A DNA stretch of 19,828 nt from CAUUGB01 sp963544615 (GCA_963544615.1 CAUUGB010000015.1:1-19828); one strand, 5' to 3'. Positions 7,746 through 16,117 are shown, numbered from the stretch's first letter. A program made the numbers and translations. The notes: a model not told the origin generated them from the sequence alone.

Positions 7746-8446
7746 GAGTTTTTGGAGACCATTACTCCATCTTTCATTTCTACTATTCTTTGGGTGTAAT
7801 TAGCGGTATTTTGATCGTGGGTGACTATAATAATAGTAGTACCCCGCTCACGATTAATTTGCACCAGCTCTTTCATTACCGCAGCAGCAGTTTTAGAATC
7901 GAGAGCTCCAGTGGGCTCATCGGCTAAAATTAAATCTGGATGCATAATTAAAGCTCGAGCAATTGCTACCCGCTGTTGTTGTCCACCCGATAATTTAAGC
8001 GGATAAGAGTGAAGTTTTGCCTCTAGTCCTACTCGTTTTAGTTCGTCTAGCACCCGTGGCATTTGTTCAGCTTTATCAATATTGCCATAAAGCATGGGGC
8101 GAGCAATATTTTGTGCCACACTCAAGCGAGGCAGTAAATTACAAGACTGAAAAACAAAACCAATTTTGCGATTACGCCAAGAGGCTAATTCATTTTTATC
8201 AAATGAGTTAATATCTTTGCCAGCCAAATAGTATTTGCCGCTACTAGCCTTATCTAAGGTACCAATAATATTCATTAGGGTTGATTTACCACTTCCAGAT
8301 TGACCCATAATTGCTACCATTTCACCCTGGTAAACTTCTAAATTAACACTGTGTAATACTTCCACAGCTGCCTCTCCCTTACCATACACTTTAGTGATGT
8401 CACAAAGCTGTAAGAGTGGAGAGAGTTTTTGCTTAACTTTGGTCAT
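7730..8446 (-). CDS. MacB/LolD-type ABC transporter ATP-binding protein
   Basis: 238 residues. Walker A GQSGSGKST (48-56), Q-loop Q100, signature LSGGQ (152-156), Walker B LILADE (172-177) with D-loop ALD, and switch H210. GTLDKASSG and NLLPRLS are typical of the LolD/MacB branch. All catalytic residues are present. It starts six bases after the adaptor gene and overlaps the permease start, so the three form one operon in the order adaptor, ATPase, permease. Confidence 0.95.
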   Translation of the reverse strand: MTKVKQKLSPLLQLCDITKVYGKGEAAVEVLHSVNLEVYQGEMVAIMGQSGSGKSTLMNIIGTLDKASSGKYYLAGKDINSFDKNELASWRNRKIGFVFQSCNLLPRLSVAQNIARPMLYGNIDKAEQMPRVLDELKRVGLEAKLHSYPLKLSGGQQQRVAIARALIMHPDLILADEPTGALDSKTAAAVMKELVQINRERGTTIIIVTHDQNTANYTQRIVEMKDGVMVSKNSCFLN

Positions 8447-8452
8447 AGTGTT

Positions 8453-9709
8453 TTACTGTTCAAACTCTTCTAGCACCAATTCCCCCTCAGACAATCCAGA
8501 TATAATTTCGATATAGCCTCCTGCTTTAAGACCAGTTTCAACCGGGCGAGTTTCTAAGCGCTGCTTGCTTTGATTGGTAATCGTTACTTGCCCATCTTTA
8601 ACTGCGGAAGCAGGAATAACTAGGACATTTTCTCGTCTTTCTACTTCTATTTTAATCTCGACTGCATTGCCAAAAGACAATTCTTGAGTTTCTCTGTCCA
8701 ATTCCAATAGTACTCGATAGCTCATACTTTTGCCGCCCTCACTTTGAGTGCCAATTTTATCCATACGCACAATGGTGGCACTAAATTCTTGGTCTTTTAG
8801 GAGCTTGTCTTTAACAATAGCAGTTTGACCCACATGCAGTTGATTAATATCACGTCCTCCCACTTGCATACTAATAGTTTTTTTACCCTCAGGAACAATA
8901 TAAAAAAGAGGAGTGCCTTTGGTTTTTTCACCCACTCCAGCAGTCACTTTTTCGCCCTCATTAACGCTTAAATTTTCAATTGTGCCATTAATCGGTGAGC
9001 GATAAACTTCGTCTAGGGTAGCTTGATAAGTGGCTAAAGCAGCTTGGTAATTAGCACTGGCTGCTTGCAGTCTTCTGGCAGCAAAACTGGGTTCTAAGGT
9101 AGCCATTTCAATGCGGCGCCTGGCAATGCCTAATTCTGTCAGCAAACTTTGATACTCCACATCATCAACTTTAAGACGGTCAGGATGTTCTTCACGGAAT
9201 TTTTTCAGCTTTTCTTCCGCTTGAATCAAGGTATCTTTTTGTTGTTCAAAAGCAATCCACTCAGTATGGCCAATGGTATTTTTGGCATCTTGATAAGTAT
9301 TTTTAGCACCTAGAAAAGAGGCATAAGCACTGGCTCTTTCAGCAGCACTGGCATCTGATTTAATTTGAAAAAGTATCTCATTGGCTTTAACTTTTTGTCC
9401 ATTGGTAACTTTAAGCTGCTTAATCACTCCAGAAATTTTGGGGGTAACTTGAAATACACCTTGCAATTCTATCTTGCCAGAGCGAATTAACTCTTTAACT
9501 AAATCTTGCCGTACCACCTCACTAACCACAGCATTAGCTTGCCATTGCTGTTGACTGGCAAAGTTGCCCCAAACATTAAAACCAATTATAGAAAAAACAA
9601 CGATAATAATTATCCAGTAGCGTTTTTTCATTCGCCGCAAATTTGACCAGCAAAGCAGTGAAAAAACTTTGCCGCATTTACTCAAAAAATTTTTGACTAT
9701 CTTTATCAT
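8453..9709 (-). CDS. MacA-like membrane fusion (HlyD-type) adaptor of the ABC exporter
   Basis: 418 residues. A membrane anchor at about 31-46 is followed by the first half of a lipoyl domain (TPKISGVIKQLKVTNGQKV), a long helical hairpin (about 125-245, rich in A, E, Q, L), the second lipoyl half (SPINGTIENLSVNEGEKV), a beta-barrel segment (about 285-345) and a membrane-proximal domain (VLVIPASAVKDG...GGYIEIISGLSEGELVLEE). In diderms this family bridges to TolC; in a cell without an outer membrane it would extend the exporter across the wall (inference). Start taken at 9709; the ATG at 9631 (MKKRYW) is an alternative that still keeps the anchor. First gene of the exporter operon. Confidence 0.9.
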   Translation of the reverse strand: MIKIVKNFLSKCGKVFSLLCWSNLRRMKKRYWIIIIVVFSIIGFNVWGNFASQQQWQANAVVSEVVRQDLVKELIRSGKIELQGVFQVTPKISGVIKQLKVTNGQKVKANEILFQIKSDASAAERASAYASFLGAKNTYQDAKNTIGHTEWIAFEQQKDTLIQAEEKLKKFREEHPDRLKVDDVEYQSLLTELGIARRRIEMATLEPSFAARRLQAASANYQAALATYQATLDEVYRSPINGTIENLSVNEGEKVTAGVGEKTKGTPLFYIVPEGKKTISMQVGGRDINQLHVGQTAIVKDKLLKDQEFSATIVRMDKIGTQSEGGKSMSYRVLLELDRETQELSFGNAVEIKIEVERRENVLVIPASAVKDGQVTITNQSKQRLETRPVETGLKAGGYIEIISGLSEGELVLEEFEQ

Positions 9710-9834
9710 ATGATAATATTTAATCCTACTTAATTAATAAAGCATTCTAACACAGTAATATTAAAAAAATATTAAAATCAACCCCAATCTCTTTGAGATT
9801 AAAGCAGCTTATTACCTATTTAGAACCTAAGATA

Positions 9835-9840
9835 TATAAT
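9835..9840 (+). promoter_or_regulatory. Putative -10 box of recJ, leaderless
   Basis: TATAAT, perfect consensus, whose last base lies seven bases before the GTG at 9847, so transcription would begin at or next to the start codon. The -35 region (TTACCT near 9812) is poor. The box lies inside the longer reading frame that opens at the TTG at 9793, so it also argues for the later start. Confidence 0.45.
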
Positions 9841-9846
9841 GATATC

Positions 9847-11490
9847 GTGAACCGACAAAGTAAACAACCCCCAATTACTAGTTTATCTTTACTCAAAAAA
9901 ACCATGCTGGCTCAGCGTGGCTGGAGTGAGAGCGAGCTTACTCCCCCCACACTTAGCCAAATTGACTGGAGCCAGGCCAAATTTAGCTCCCAGCAACTGC
10001 AAAAAGCCATTAAGCTGATAGGGCAAATGCGCCAAGAGAAGAAAAAAGTTTTAATTTACGGGGACTATGATGTGGATGGGCAAACCGCCACCAGCATTAT
10101 GTGGCTGGGTTTGCGCACCTATGGTCTGTCATCTACCCCTTTTATTCCTGACCGCTTTAAGCACGGCTATGGCATGAGTAAGCTAGCTCTTAAAGAAATA
10201 TTTGCTCGGGAAAAACCTGATTTAATTATTACTGTTGATAACGGTATTAGCGCCAGGCAAGCCTTAGATTTTTGTTACCAAAAACAAATTCCTGTTATTG
10301 TGAGTGATCACCACCAATTAAGTGACACCAAAATTAAAGCAGCAACACTCATTCACAGTACCGCTCTTTCTGGCGCGGCCGTAGCTTGGTATTTAGTCTA
10401 TCAACTGCTGTTAGCTGATAATCATCCCCAAGCACTATCAATCGCCAGCGAACTATTAGATTTAGTCTGTCTGGGCACCATTGTTGATCAAGTGTCACAA
10501 CAAGGACTCTGTCGTCAACTATGTCGCCTAGGACTGCTGCAATTGCGCCGTAGTCAGCGCTGTGGTCTTAAGGCTTTAGCGGCAAGTGCCAACTGCACTT
10601 TAAGCCGCGCCAATGGCACAGATTTAGGTTTTATTTTGGGGCCACGCATTAACGCTGTGGGCAGACTTACCGGCGGCTTAGACGCCCTGCGCTTGCTGTG
10701 CTCACAAAAAAAACCTTACGTCAATAAATTGGCCGATACTTTAAGCAGTATTAATAAACAGCGTCAAGAATTAACTGCTCAAATGTATCAACAAGCATTG
10801 AGTCAAATTGAAATAAAAAACTTACCCGCTTTATTGCTAGTAGCAGACAAAAATTTTCACGAAGGCATTATTGGGCTTTTGGCCAGCAAACTGAGTGAAC
10901 AATTTGCGCGTCCGGCTATAGCTATTGCCTGGGGAGATAAAATAGCCAAAGCCTCTTGCCGGAGTGTGGGTAAATTTAATATTACCACTTACCTGAGTCA
11001 ATTTTCCTCGCGACTATTAGGATTTGGCGGTCATTGTTTGGCAGCCGGGTTTTCTTGTCAAGCGCAGCTCTTACCACAATTAAGTCGTGATTTAGTTGCC
11101 CAAGCTCAAGCCTATTTACCAGACATCCTAGCAGCACAAACACCAATTTTTTTACCAACTAGCATTGCCGTGCTCAGCCATCCTCAACTTTCAGATTTAC
11201 TCGATGAATTTGAACCCACGGGCATGAATAATGAGGCCTTAAGGGTGTCTACCATTGGTAAGGTAAAAGCTGTGAGTTTACTCGGACAACAAAAAAATCA
11301 CCTAAAAGTAATTCTAACTAAAGGAGGTCAACAACTGGAAGTTTTGTTTTGGCAAATTGACCAACGCCATTTACCATTACCCTTAATTGGTGAAACCATT
11401 ACGGTAGCAGGACATCTGGAAGTTAATTACTTTCGCAACACCAAAAAAGTCCAAATGATTGGCGAGTGCTGGCATAGTCAAACTGCTTAA
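9847..11490 (+). CDS. recJ: Single-stranded-DNA exonuclease RecJ
   Basis: 547 residues from GTG 9847. RecJ degrades ssDNA 5'-3' in recombination and mismatch repair. Numbered from the longer TTG frame at 9793: DYDVDG (91-96), VDNG (148-151), DHH (172-174), the LGTIVD segment (about 228-232), GPRINAVGR (283-291), and in the DHHA1 domain FGGHCLAAGF (411-420); an OB-like C-terminus follows. The metal-binding DHH set is complete. No ATG occurs before codon 38. I prefer GTG 9847 because it gives the usual distance to the LLKKTMLAQRGW segment and has a TATAAT at the leaderless distance; TTG 9793 (565 residues) has no ribosome-binding site. Its TAA shares TTAA with the stop of the convergent PBP gene. 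Confidence 0.9.
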   Translation: MNRQSKQPPITSLSLLKKTMLAQRGWSESELTPPTLSQIDWSQAKFSSQQLQKAIKLIGQMRQEKKKVLIYGDYDVDGQTATSIMWLGLRTYGLSSTPFIPDRFKHGYGMSKLALKEIFAREKPDLIITVDNGISARQALDFCYQKQIPVIVSDHHQLSDTKIKAATLIHSTALSGAAVAWYLVYQLLLADNHPQALSIASELLDLVCLGTIVDQVSQQGLCRQLCRLGLLQLRRSQRCGLKALAASANCTLSRANGTDLGFILGPRINAVGRLTGGLDALRLLCSQKKPYVNKLADTLSSINKQRQELTAQMYQQALSQIEIKNLPALLLVADKNFHEGIIGLLASKLSEQFARPAIAIAWGDKIAKASCRSVGKFNITTYLSQFSSRLLGFGGHCLAAGFSCQAQLLPQLSRDLVAQAQAYLPDILAAQTPIFLPTSIAVLSHPQLSDLLDEFEPTGMNNEALRVSTIGKVKAVSLLGQQKNHLKVILTKGGQQLEVLFWQIDQRHLPLPLIGETITVAGHLEVNYFRNTKKVQMIGECWHSQTA

Positions 11491-14144
11491 TCTTCTACCT
11501 TAGCTCCCCCAACACCTATTTTATAAACCGGCGACTCTGCTTCTTTGCCATCGCGACTAAAAGCCTTAGCTTTAACTTCGTACACTCCCTTATCTAGAGT
11601 CCACTCAAAACTTTGATCATAATTGGAGAATTCTTCTTTTTTTTGATTATTTAAGAAGACCTCAACTTTATCAATACCTTTACCAGAATCAGCCCGAACC
11701 CTAAATTTAATGGTGGTAATTTCAGTTTCCTTTGGTAAATCATAAATGCGCACCGACACATCATCTTGACTACCACAGCTTTCGGTGGGGTAATGATAGC
11801 GAGCGTCCTCTTGATTTTGCCGCCAAGCATCTATACCAGCTTGAAAACGGTTAATTTCATCTTGAGAAAAAGGGTCATCTTCTTTCATCACAATAAATTC
11901 TTTTTCTTCATGTTCCCCAGACGCCAATTGAGCTGGAGTAGCAATTTTATTTTCTCCCTTACAAACTGCAATTTTTTGATGAATAGGATCGGGCAAAGTG
12001 GGCAGAGTATTGGCCACAAAATATTCTTCTTTGGTAGGATAATTGTCGTGTGCTGGATAACCCGAAAGTGCATCTACAGTGTGTTTGCTGACACTACTGG
12101 GTTGCACCCAATCTGGAGTTTGATAACCTAAAGCAATTAAATGATCAACTGTACGTCGCCAAATCGGTGAAGCACCAGTAATGCCAGAAGCCACACTTTT
12201 CATTGGCGTGCCATCATTATTACCCACCCACACATGAACTAAAAAATTACTGTTCCAGCCAATAGTCCAGTTATCTTTCATAGAATTAGTGGTACCCGTT
12301 TTCACCGCAATAGGTTTTTTAGTATTAAGTAGTGAATTAGTACCAAAAGCAATGCTTCTCGCTGCATTATCAGAGAGAATATGGTTAATAATAAAAGTTT
12401 CTCCCTCAGCAAAAATTTGCTGCCCCTTAACTTTCTGCTGCCGATAAATATTTTGTCCTTTCATGTTATCAATTTGTAAAATTGATACCGGTTGCACTTT
12501 ATAACCACCATTGGCAAAACTAGCATAAGTGCTCGCCATCTCTAACATTTTTACCTCTGCACCTCCCAAAGCAATGGCTGGACCAAAACGCTGTAAATTA
12601 GCTGCACTGGGCTCAAAGGTAGAAAGCCCAGCATTGTAAGCAAAACGCAAAAAATTTTCCACTCCCACATAAGTGAGAGCTTTCACAGCGGGAATATTGT
12701 AAGAATTACCCAATGATTCACGCAAAGACACCAAGCCTCTAAATTTACCATCATAATTTTTAGGCTGATAGGGAGTTATTTTTTCATTTTGAGCAAAGGT
12801 AGTGGGGACATCGGCAAAAACTGTAGCCGCGCTGGCAGCTTTATTCATTAACAATGCTAAATAAACTAAGGGTTTAATAGAAGAGCCAGGTTGGCGCAGT
12901 GCCTGTGGATGAGCGGTGACATTAAATTGGCCATCAATTTCTTGATCAAAAAAATCTCTACTCCCCACCATAGCCAAAATTTCGCCGCTACTGGGCTCTA
13001 AAACTAACAAAGCCCCATTGCTAATCCCCATATTAGCTACTTTTTCAATCTCTTGTTTCACAATTGCCTCACTACTGGCTTGCAAAGCATAATCTAGGCT
13101 GGTATGCACCGCTAATCCACCAGCATTAACTAACTCATCGCCCAACATTTCTCTAAGTTGATCTTCAACATAAAAAACAAAGTGAGGAGCTTTAATTTTG
13201 CCCAGTTCACGCACTTTACTAAATTCAAAGGTAGCTAATTCAGCAATGGCATCTTGCTCATCTTGAACACCAATATAACCGTCCTCTCTCATGCGCCGCA
13301 GCACTCCTTTGGTACGTACTTGCCAAAGCGGTTCGCCCTCATCACTCACTCGTCCAGAAAAAGGTGAATAACGTGCTGGAGATTGAGGTAAACCAGCAAT
13401 CATCGCTGCCTGGGCAACACTGAGCTGATTCATCGGTTTATTAAAATAGCTGCGCGCAGCTAAATTAGCGCCATGCAAATTACCTCCATAAGGAGCTTCA
13501 TTAAGATACATCTCTAAAATCTTTTCTTTAGAGTAAAGATTTTCAATTTGCATTGATAAAATTAATTCTCTAAATTTACGAATAGCCGTGCGCTCATTGG
13601 TGAGTAGCATCATTTTAGTTAACTGTTGAGTAAGGGTAGAACCGCCCACCAATCTACCCTGAATTAAGTAATAGTAGGGAATGCGCACCAGAGTTAAAAA
13701 GTCAAAACCTTTATGTTGATAGAAATCTTTATCTTCAACAGCAATGGTAGCATTAATTAAATGAGTGCCCACTTCACTAAGAGAGAAAGCTTCACGGCGT
13801 TGATCGGTAAAAAAATCATAAAGTAATTCGCCGTGGCGATCATAAATTTTATTATCAAAACCGCTTTGGCGCACTACTTGATTAGGAGCGGGCAGAGCTA
13901 AAGCTACCCGCCAAAAAATAAAGCAAAAAATTAGCAAAGATAGCAGTCCCAAAAGCAAGACCAAGCGCAGTACTAACCTAATGATACGCAAGCGCTGATG
14001 CTTTTTAGCAAAAGTAATATCCTCAAAATCACTTGATTGTGCATTAATTTTACGTGCACCAGCTGACCCAGCCACCCGTCTGGAAGCGCTGCCACCAGTT
14101 AATTGGCGAGAATTTTTTAGTCGAGAATGTGGGCTATTTGACAC
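11487..14144 (-). CDS. Class A penicillin-binding protein (PBP1A-type) with C-terminal Ig-like domain
   Basis: 885 residues. A basic cytoplasmic tail (1-54), membrane segment (about 55-84), GT51 glycosyltransferase domain with EDKDFYQHKG (catalytic E137), GGSTLTQQL (168-175) and EKILEMYLNEAPYG (207-220). The transpeptidase follows: SSIK (421-424), SYN (481-483) and KTGT (615-618), all intact. It polymerises lipid II and cross-links peptidoglycan outside the membrane. Residues about 800-885 look like an Ig-fold domain (FRVRADSGKGIDKVEVFLNNQ...GVYEVKAKAFSRDGKEAESP), probably wall binding. Start is GTG 14144: no Shine-Dalgarno, but a strong promoter puts transcription at the start codon. Upstream lies a transposase remnant; downstream it abuts recJ. 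Confidence 0.95.
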   Translation of the reverse strand: MSNSPHSRLKNSRQLTGGSASRRVAGSAGARKINAQSSDFEDITFAKKHQRLRIIRLVLRLVLLLGLLSLLIFCFIFWRVALALPAPNQVVRQSGFDNKIYDRHGELLYDFFTDQRREAFSLSEVGTHLINATIAVEDKDFYQHKGFDFLTLVRIPYYYLIQGRLVGGSTLTQQLTKMMLLTNERTAIRKFRELILSMQIENLYSKEKILEMYLNEAPYGGNLHGANLAARSYFNKPMNQLSVAQAAMIAGLPQSPARYSPFSGRVSDEGEPLWQVRTKGVLRRMREDGYIGVQDEQDAIAELATFEFSKVRELGKIKAPHFVFYVEDQLREMLGDELVNAGGLAVHTSLDYALQASSEAIVKQEIEKVANMGISNGALLVLEPSSGEILAMVGSRDFFDQEIDGQFNVTAHPQALRQPGSSIKPLVYLALLMNKAASAATVFADVPTTFAQNEKITPYQPKNYDGKFRGLVSLRESLGNSYNIPAVKALTYVGVENFLRFAYNAGLSTFEPSAANLQRFGPAIALGGAEVKMLEMASTYASFANGGYKVQPVSILQIDNMKGQNIYRQQKVKGQQIFAEGETFIINHILSDNAARSIAFGTNSLLNTKKPIAVKTGTTNSMKDNWTIGWNSNFLVHVWVGNNDGTPMKSVASGITGASPIWRRTVDHLIALGYQTPDWVQPSSVSKHTVDALSGYPAHDNYPTKEEYFVANTLPTLPDPIHQKIAVCKGENKIATPAQLASGEHEEKEFIVMKEDDPFSQDEINRFQAGIDAWRQNQEDARYHYPTESCGSQDDVSVRIYDLPKETEITTIKFRVRADSGKGIDKVEVFLNNQKKEEFSNYDQSFEWTLDKGVYEVKAKAFSRDGKEAESPVYKIGVGGAKVED

Positions 14145-14151
14145 TTAAATC

Positions 14152-14180
14152 ATTGTAAACGCAGCCCCAGGCAAAGTCAA
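14152..14180 (-). promoter_or_regulatory. Sigma70-type promoter of the PBP gene (TTGACT-N17-TACAAT)
   Basis: On the minus strand, TTGACT (14180-14175) and TACAAT (14157-14152) are separated by exactly 17 bases, five of six matches in each box. Predicted start near 14145, next to the GTG at 14144, so the transcript would be leaderless. It sits between the transposase remnant and the PBP gene and may come from the end of the lost insertion sequence (inference). Confidence 0.65.
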
Positions 14181-14203
14181 GAAAATGCATAGGTTCACTG
14201 CCT

Positions 14204-14397
14204 TTAGAAATGAAACTTTTTAATAAAATCTATTGGTGTTTGATATTTGAATGCATAGTGTGGTCTTAAATTATTGTCCCAATCTAACCATTTTTGCAGA
14301 TGTTTGTTAAGTGAGAGGATATCTTCTCTAATTAATTTACCAACACTTAGAAATTCTTCTTGTAGAGTACGATTAAATCTTTCCACTACACCATTAA
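14204..14397 (-). pseudogene. 3' remnant of an IS3/IS481-like DDE transposase
   Basis: About 64 residues survive: NGVVERFNRTLQEEFL, then KHLQKWLDWDNNLRPHYAF and TPIDF, the classic C-terminal end of the rve integrase core in IS3/IS481-type transposases. The E of VERF is the likely last member of the DDE triad; both aspartates are gone. Upstream the frame hits a stop at 14402-14404, right where the neighbouring HExxH gene ends, so the break is sharp. GTG 14386 is only a formal start. No second end or target duplication is visible. Non-functional relic of a mobile element. Confidence 0.85.
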
Positions 14398-15114
14398 TTA
14401 TTTAAGCGCACTGGGTAAATACTTTGGCAATTGTTGAATGCCATATTCAAGTAAAGCAATAAAATGGTGGTGTTGCTGCCAATGTTTAGTTAAAACTTGC
14501 CGCAATGCTTGGTGCTCGGGATAACCGGCGTCTGGCTCGCATAAAAGTGGATAAAGACTCTCATCTAAAACCACAGTTAAGCACTCTTTTAGTGCATGCC
14601 AAGCTTCATTGGTAAATTTAGCTTGTAGTAAGCTTGGAGTCTGAGCATAATAGTGATGAAATTGCAAATGCAAACCCTCATGCAAAAAAACTGCAATCAG
14701 ACGCTGTCCACTATCACCAGCACTAAAAAAGAAATGCCCTTCTTTTTCAGAGTAAGGCAGGCGAGGAAAAGTAGTTAGGTAAATCGGATAATGATGAAAA
14801 TATAAAGGTTGGTGGGTGATTTTTTCCAAAGCTGCACAAGCTAACAAAAAATGCTGGTGTAAATGAGCGTGCAAACTTTTTATGTTATCTTGATAATAAT
14901 TTTGGGATTGATAAAGATTTTTTAAAAAGGGTAAACAAATTTTTTCTGCAGCCTTTAAACTAGTGCATTTTTGCAAATCAAAAAACATTTGCTGACCACT
15001 GCCATAGAGCATGTTTTCATAAGAGTGTAGTAGTGGCGGCGCATCTTTGGTGCTATCATACCAATTCCAACAATCGCGCTTGATATCAAGGGAAAGACTA
15101 TAAGTATATGTCAT
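14398..15114 (-). CDS. Putative HExxH zinc metallopeptidase-like protein
   Basis: 238 residues, unrecognised family. HEGLH (145-149) in an amphipathic helix (AVFLHEGLHLQFHHYY) is a zinc-metallopeptidase signature. About 28 residues later, FTNEAWHALKECLTVVLDE supplies a candidate third ligand (E177, or E170), the arrangement of gluzincins. No signal peptide or membrane segment, so a cytoplasmic protein. Rich in H, Y, Q and L. Its stop codon touches the transposase remnant, so the true C-terminus may have been altered by that event. The radical SAM gene lies 45 bases upstream on the same strand with a perfect inverted repeat between. Protease activity and target are inferred, not shown. Confidence 0.65.
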   Translation of the reverse strand: MTYTYSLSLDIKRDCWNWYDSTKDAPPLLHSYENMLYGSGQQMFFDLQKCTSLKAAEKICLPFLKNLYQSQNYYQDNIKSLHAHLHQHFLLACAALEKITHQPLYFHHYPIYLTTFPRLPYSEKEGHFFFSAGDSGQRLIAVFLHEGLHLQFHHYYAQTPSLLQAKFTNEAWHALKECLTVVLDESLYPLLCEPDAGYPEHQALRQVLTKHWQQHHHFIALLEYGIQQLPKYLPSALK

Positions 15115-15127
15115 AAATATAAAGTAT

Positions 15128-15151
15128 GCGGGTTGATAGTTATCAACCCGC
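15128..15151. repeat. Perfect 24-base inverted repeat, possible terminator or attenuator
   Basis: Two 11-base arms (15128-15138 and 15141-15151; GCGGGTTGATA and its complement) around a 2-base centre. In RNA this would be a stable hairpin. It lies between the stop of the radical SAM gene and the start of the HExxH gene. On the minus strand it is followed by a T-rich but broken tract (TACTTTATATTT), so it may be a leaky terminator; a protein-binding operator is the other reading. Confidence 0.55.
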
Positions 15152-15159
15152 GAAGTAAT

Positions 15160-15936
15160 TTAAAACCAAGATAATTCCATCACACATTTGCCAGCAAATT
15201 TTTCATGTATATATGGATAAACCTTGGGTAGTATAAACGCTAACTCTTTAAAAGAGAGCATATATTTATCAGCAACATAATTGCCTGCCAATGCCACAGT
15301 ACAAAGGCTCAACATAAAACTCACTACACCCATATCTTGAACCACATCTACAATCTTTATTAAATCTTCGGCAGAGGTAAGATTACTACAAACAGTGCTA
15401 ACTGTGGCTTTATGTTTATGAAAATTTATGACATTTCTGATGCCATTGATAGTTTGTCCAAACAAATGAGGTGTTTGAATGGTTTGTGCAAACTGTTCTC
15501 GATTAATACCCTTAATAGACACTGATACATAATCACAAGGCGAATTCATATAATGCTTAAAAAATGAATCATCACCAAAAAGACATGCATTGGTTATCAA
15601 ACAGCTAACTATTGATTTACTTTGACAATATTGATTAAATTCAAACAAATGCTCCCACAATGTTGGTTCTCCACCAATCAATATCAATCTCTTCACTCCA
15701 AATAACAAAGCCAAATCAACAATTTTCTGTGCTTGATGTAATGTCATATTTTGCTCAACAGCAAACTTAGTATCCCGCGCATAACACCAACAACAACGAA
15801 AATTACATTGCCTATTCACCGTCAACCAAAAAACTTTCAGTTGTGCTATTGCATTGGATATAGTTCGTCTCAAAACGTCAGCCTCCTTAGTGTTTGTCAA
15901 AGAACCACTTATGATATTAAAGCTTGTTAATACCAT
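15160..15936 (-). CDS. Radical SAM protein lacking a SPASM domain
   Basis: 258 residues. C44, C48 and C51 (CNFRCCWC) form the CxxxCxxC that binds the 4Fe-4S cluster; an extra C49 lies inside. GGEPTLW (88-94) is the SAM-binding GGEP motif, and VSVSIKG (about residue 137) is a further core strand. The sequence resembles the SPASM/MoaA-like branch (peptide or small-molecule modification), but stops at about residue 258 without the cysteine-rich C-terminal part, so it is either a minimal member or shortened. The substrate cannot be told from sequence. No precursor peptide is convincing nearby. A TGTTAAAAT box lies 13 bases upstream and there is no Shine-Dalgarno. Confidence 0.85.
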   Translation of the reverse strand: MVLTSFNIISGSLTNTKEADVLRRTISNAIAQLKVFWLTVNRQCNFRCCWCYARDTKFAVEQNMTLHQAQKIVDLALLFGVKRLILIGGEPTLWEHLFEFNQYCQSKSIVSCLITNACLFGDDSFFKHYMNSPCDYVSVSIKGINREQFAQTIQTPHLFGQTINGIRNVINFHKHKATVSTVCSNLTSAEDLIKIVDVVQDMGVVSFMLSLCTVALAGNYVADKYMLSFKELAFILPKVYPYIHEKFAGKCVMELSWF

Positions 15937-15948
15937 AATAATATTGTT

Positions 15949-15957
15949 ATTTTAACA
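15949..15957 (-). promoter_or_regulatory. Extended -10 of the radical SAM gene
   Basis: Minus strand TGTTAAAAT. Predicted start near 15942, about six bases before the ATG at 15936. No ribosome-binding site in the gap. One mismatch from the TGTTATAAT word used elsewhere in the window; the surroundings are very AT-rich, so chance is possible. Confidence 0.45.
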
Positions 15958-16117
15958 TAATTCAATCAATTTTATATGTATTGACTGACATACTTATTGA
16001 GTCCTAACTTATGAGTTTTAATTTTCCAGAAATGTATGTGAACTTATTCAGAAAGCCTCTAACAGGAAAGCATAAAGTTAATCAACCTGTAACCTTAATT
16101 TTTATATAAACTCTCCA
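15958..16117. other. Divergent intergenic region, little recognised
   Basis: AT-rich gap between the divergent radical SAM and glycosyltransferase genes, with a promoter at each edge. A 32-codon frame runs at 16011-16109 on the plus strand but lacks a ribosome-binding site and a credible promoter. No RNA gene or repeat array is visible. Confidence 0.5.

Noticed and set aside
16011..16109. 32-codon frame as a possible RiPP precursor for the radical SAM protein
   Set aside because: It points away from the radical SAM gene, has no ribosome-binding site, no leader/core look and no credible -10.
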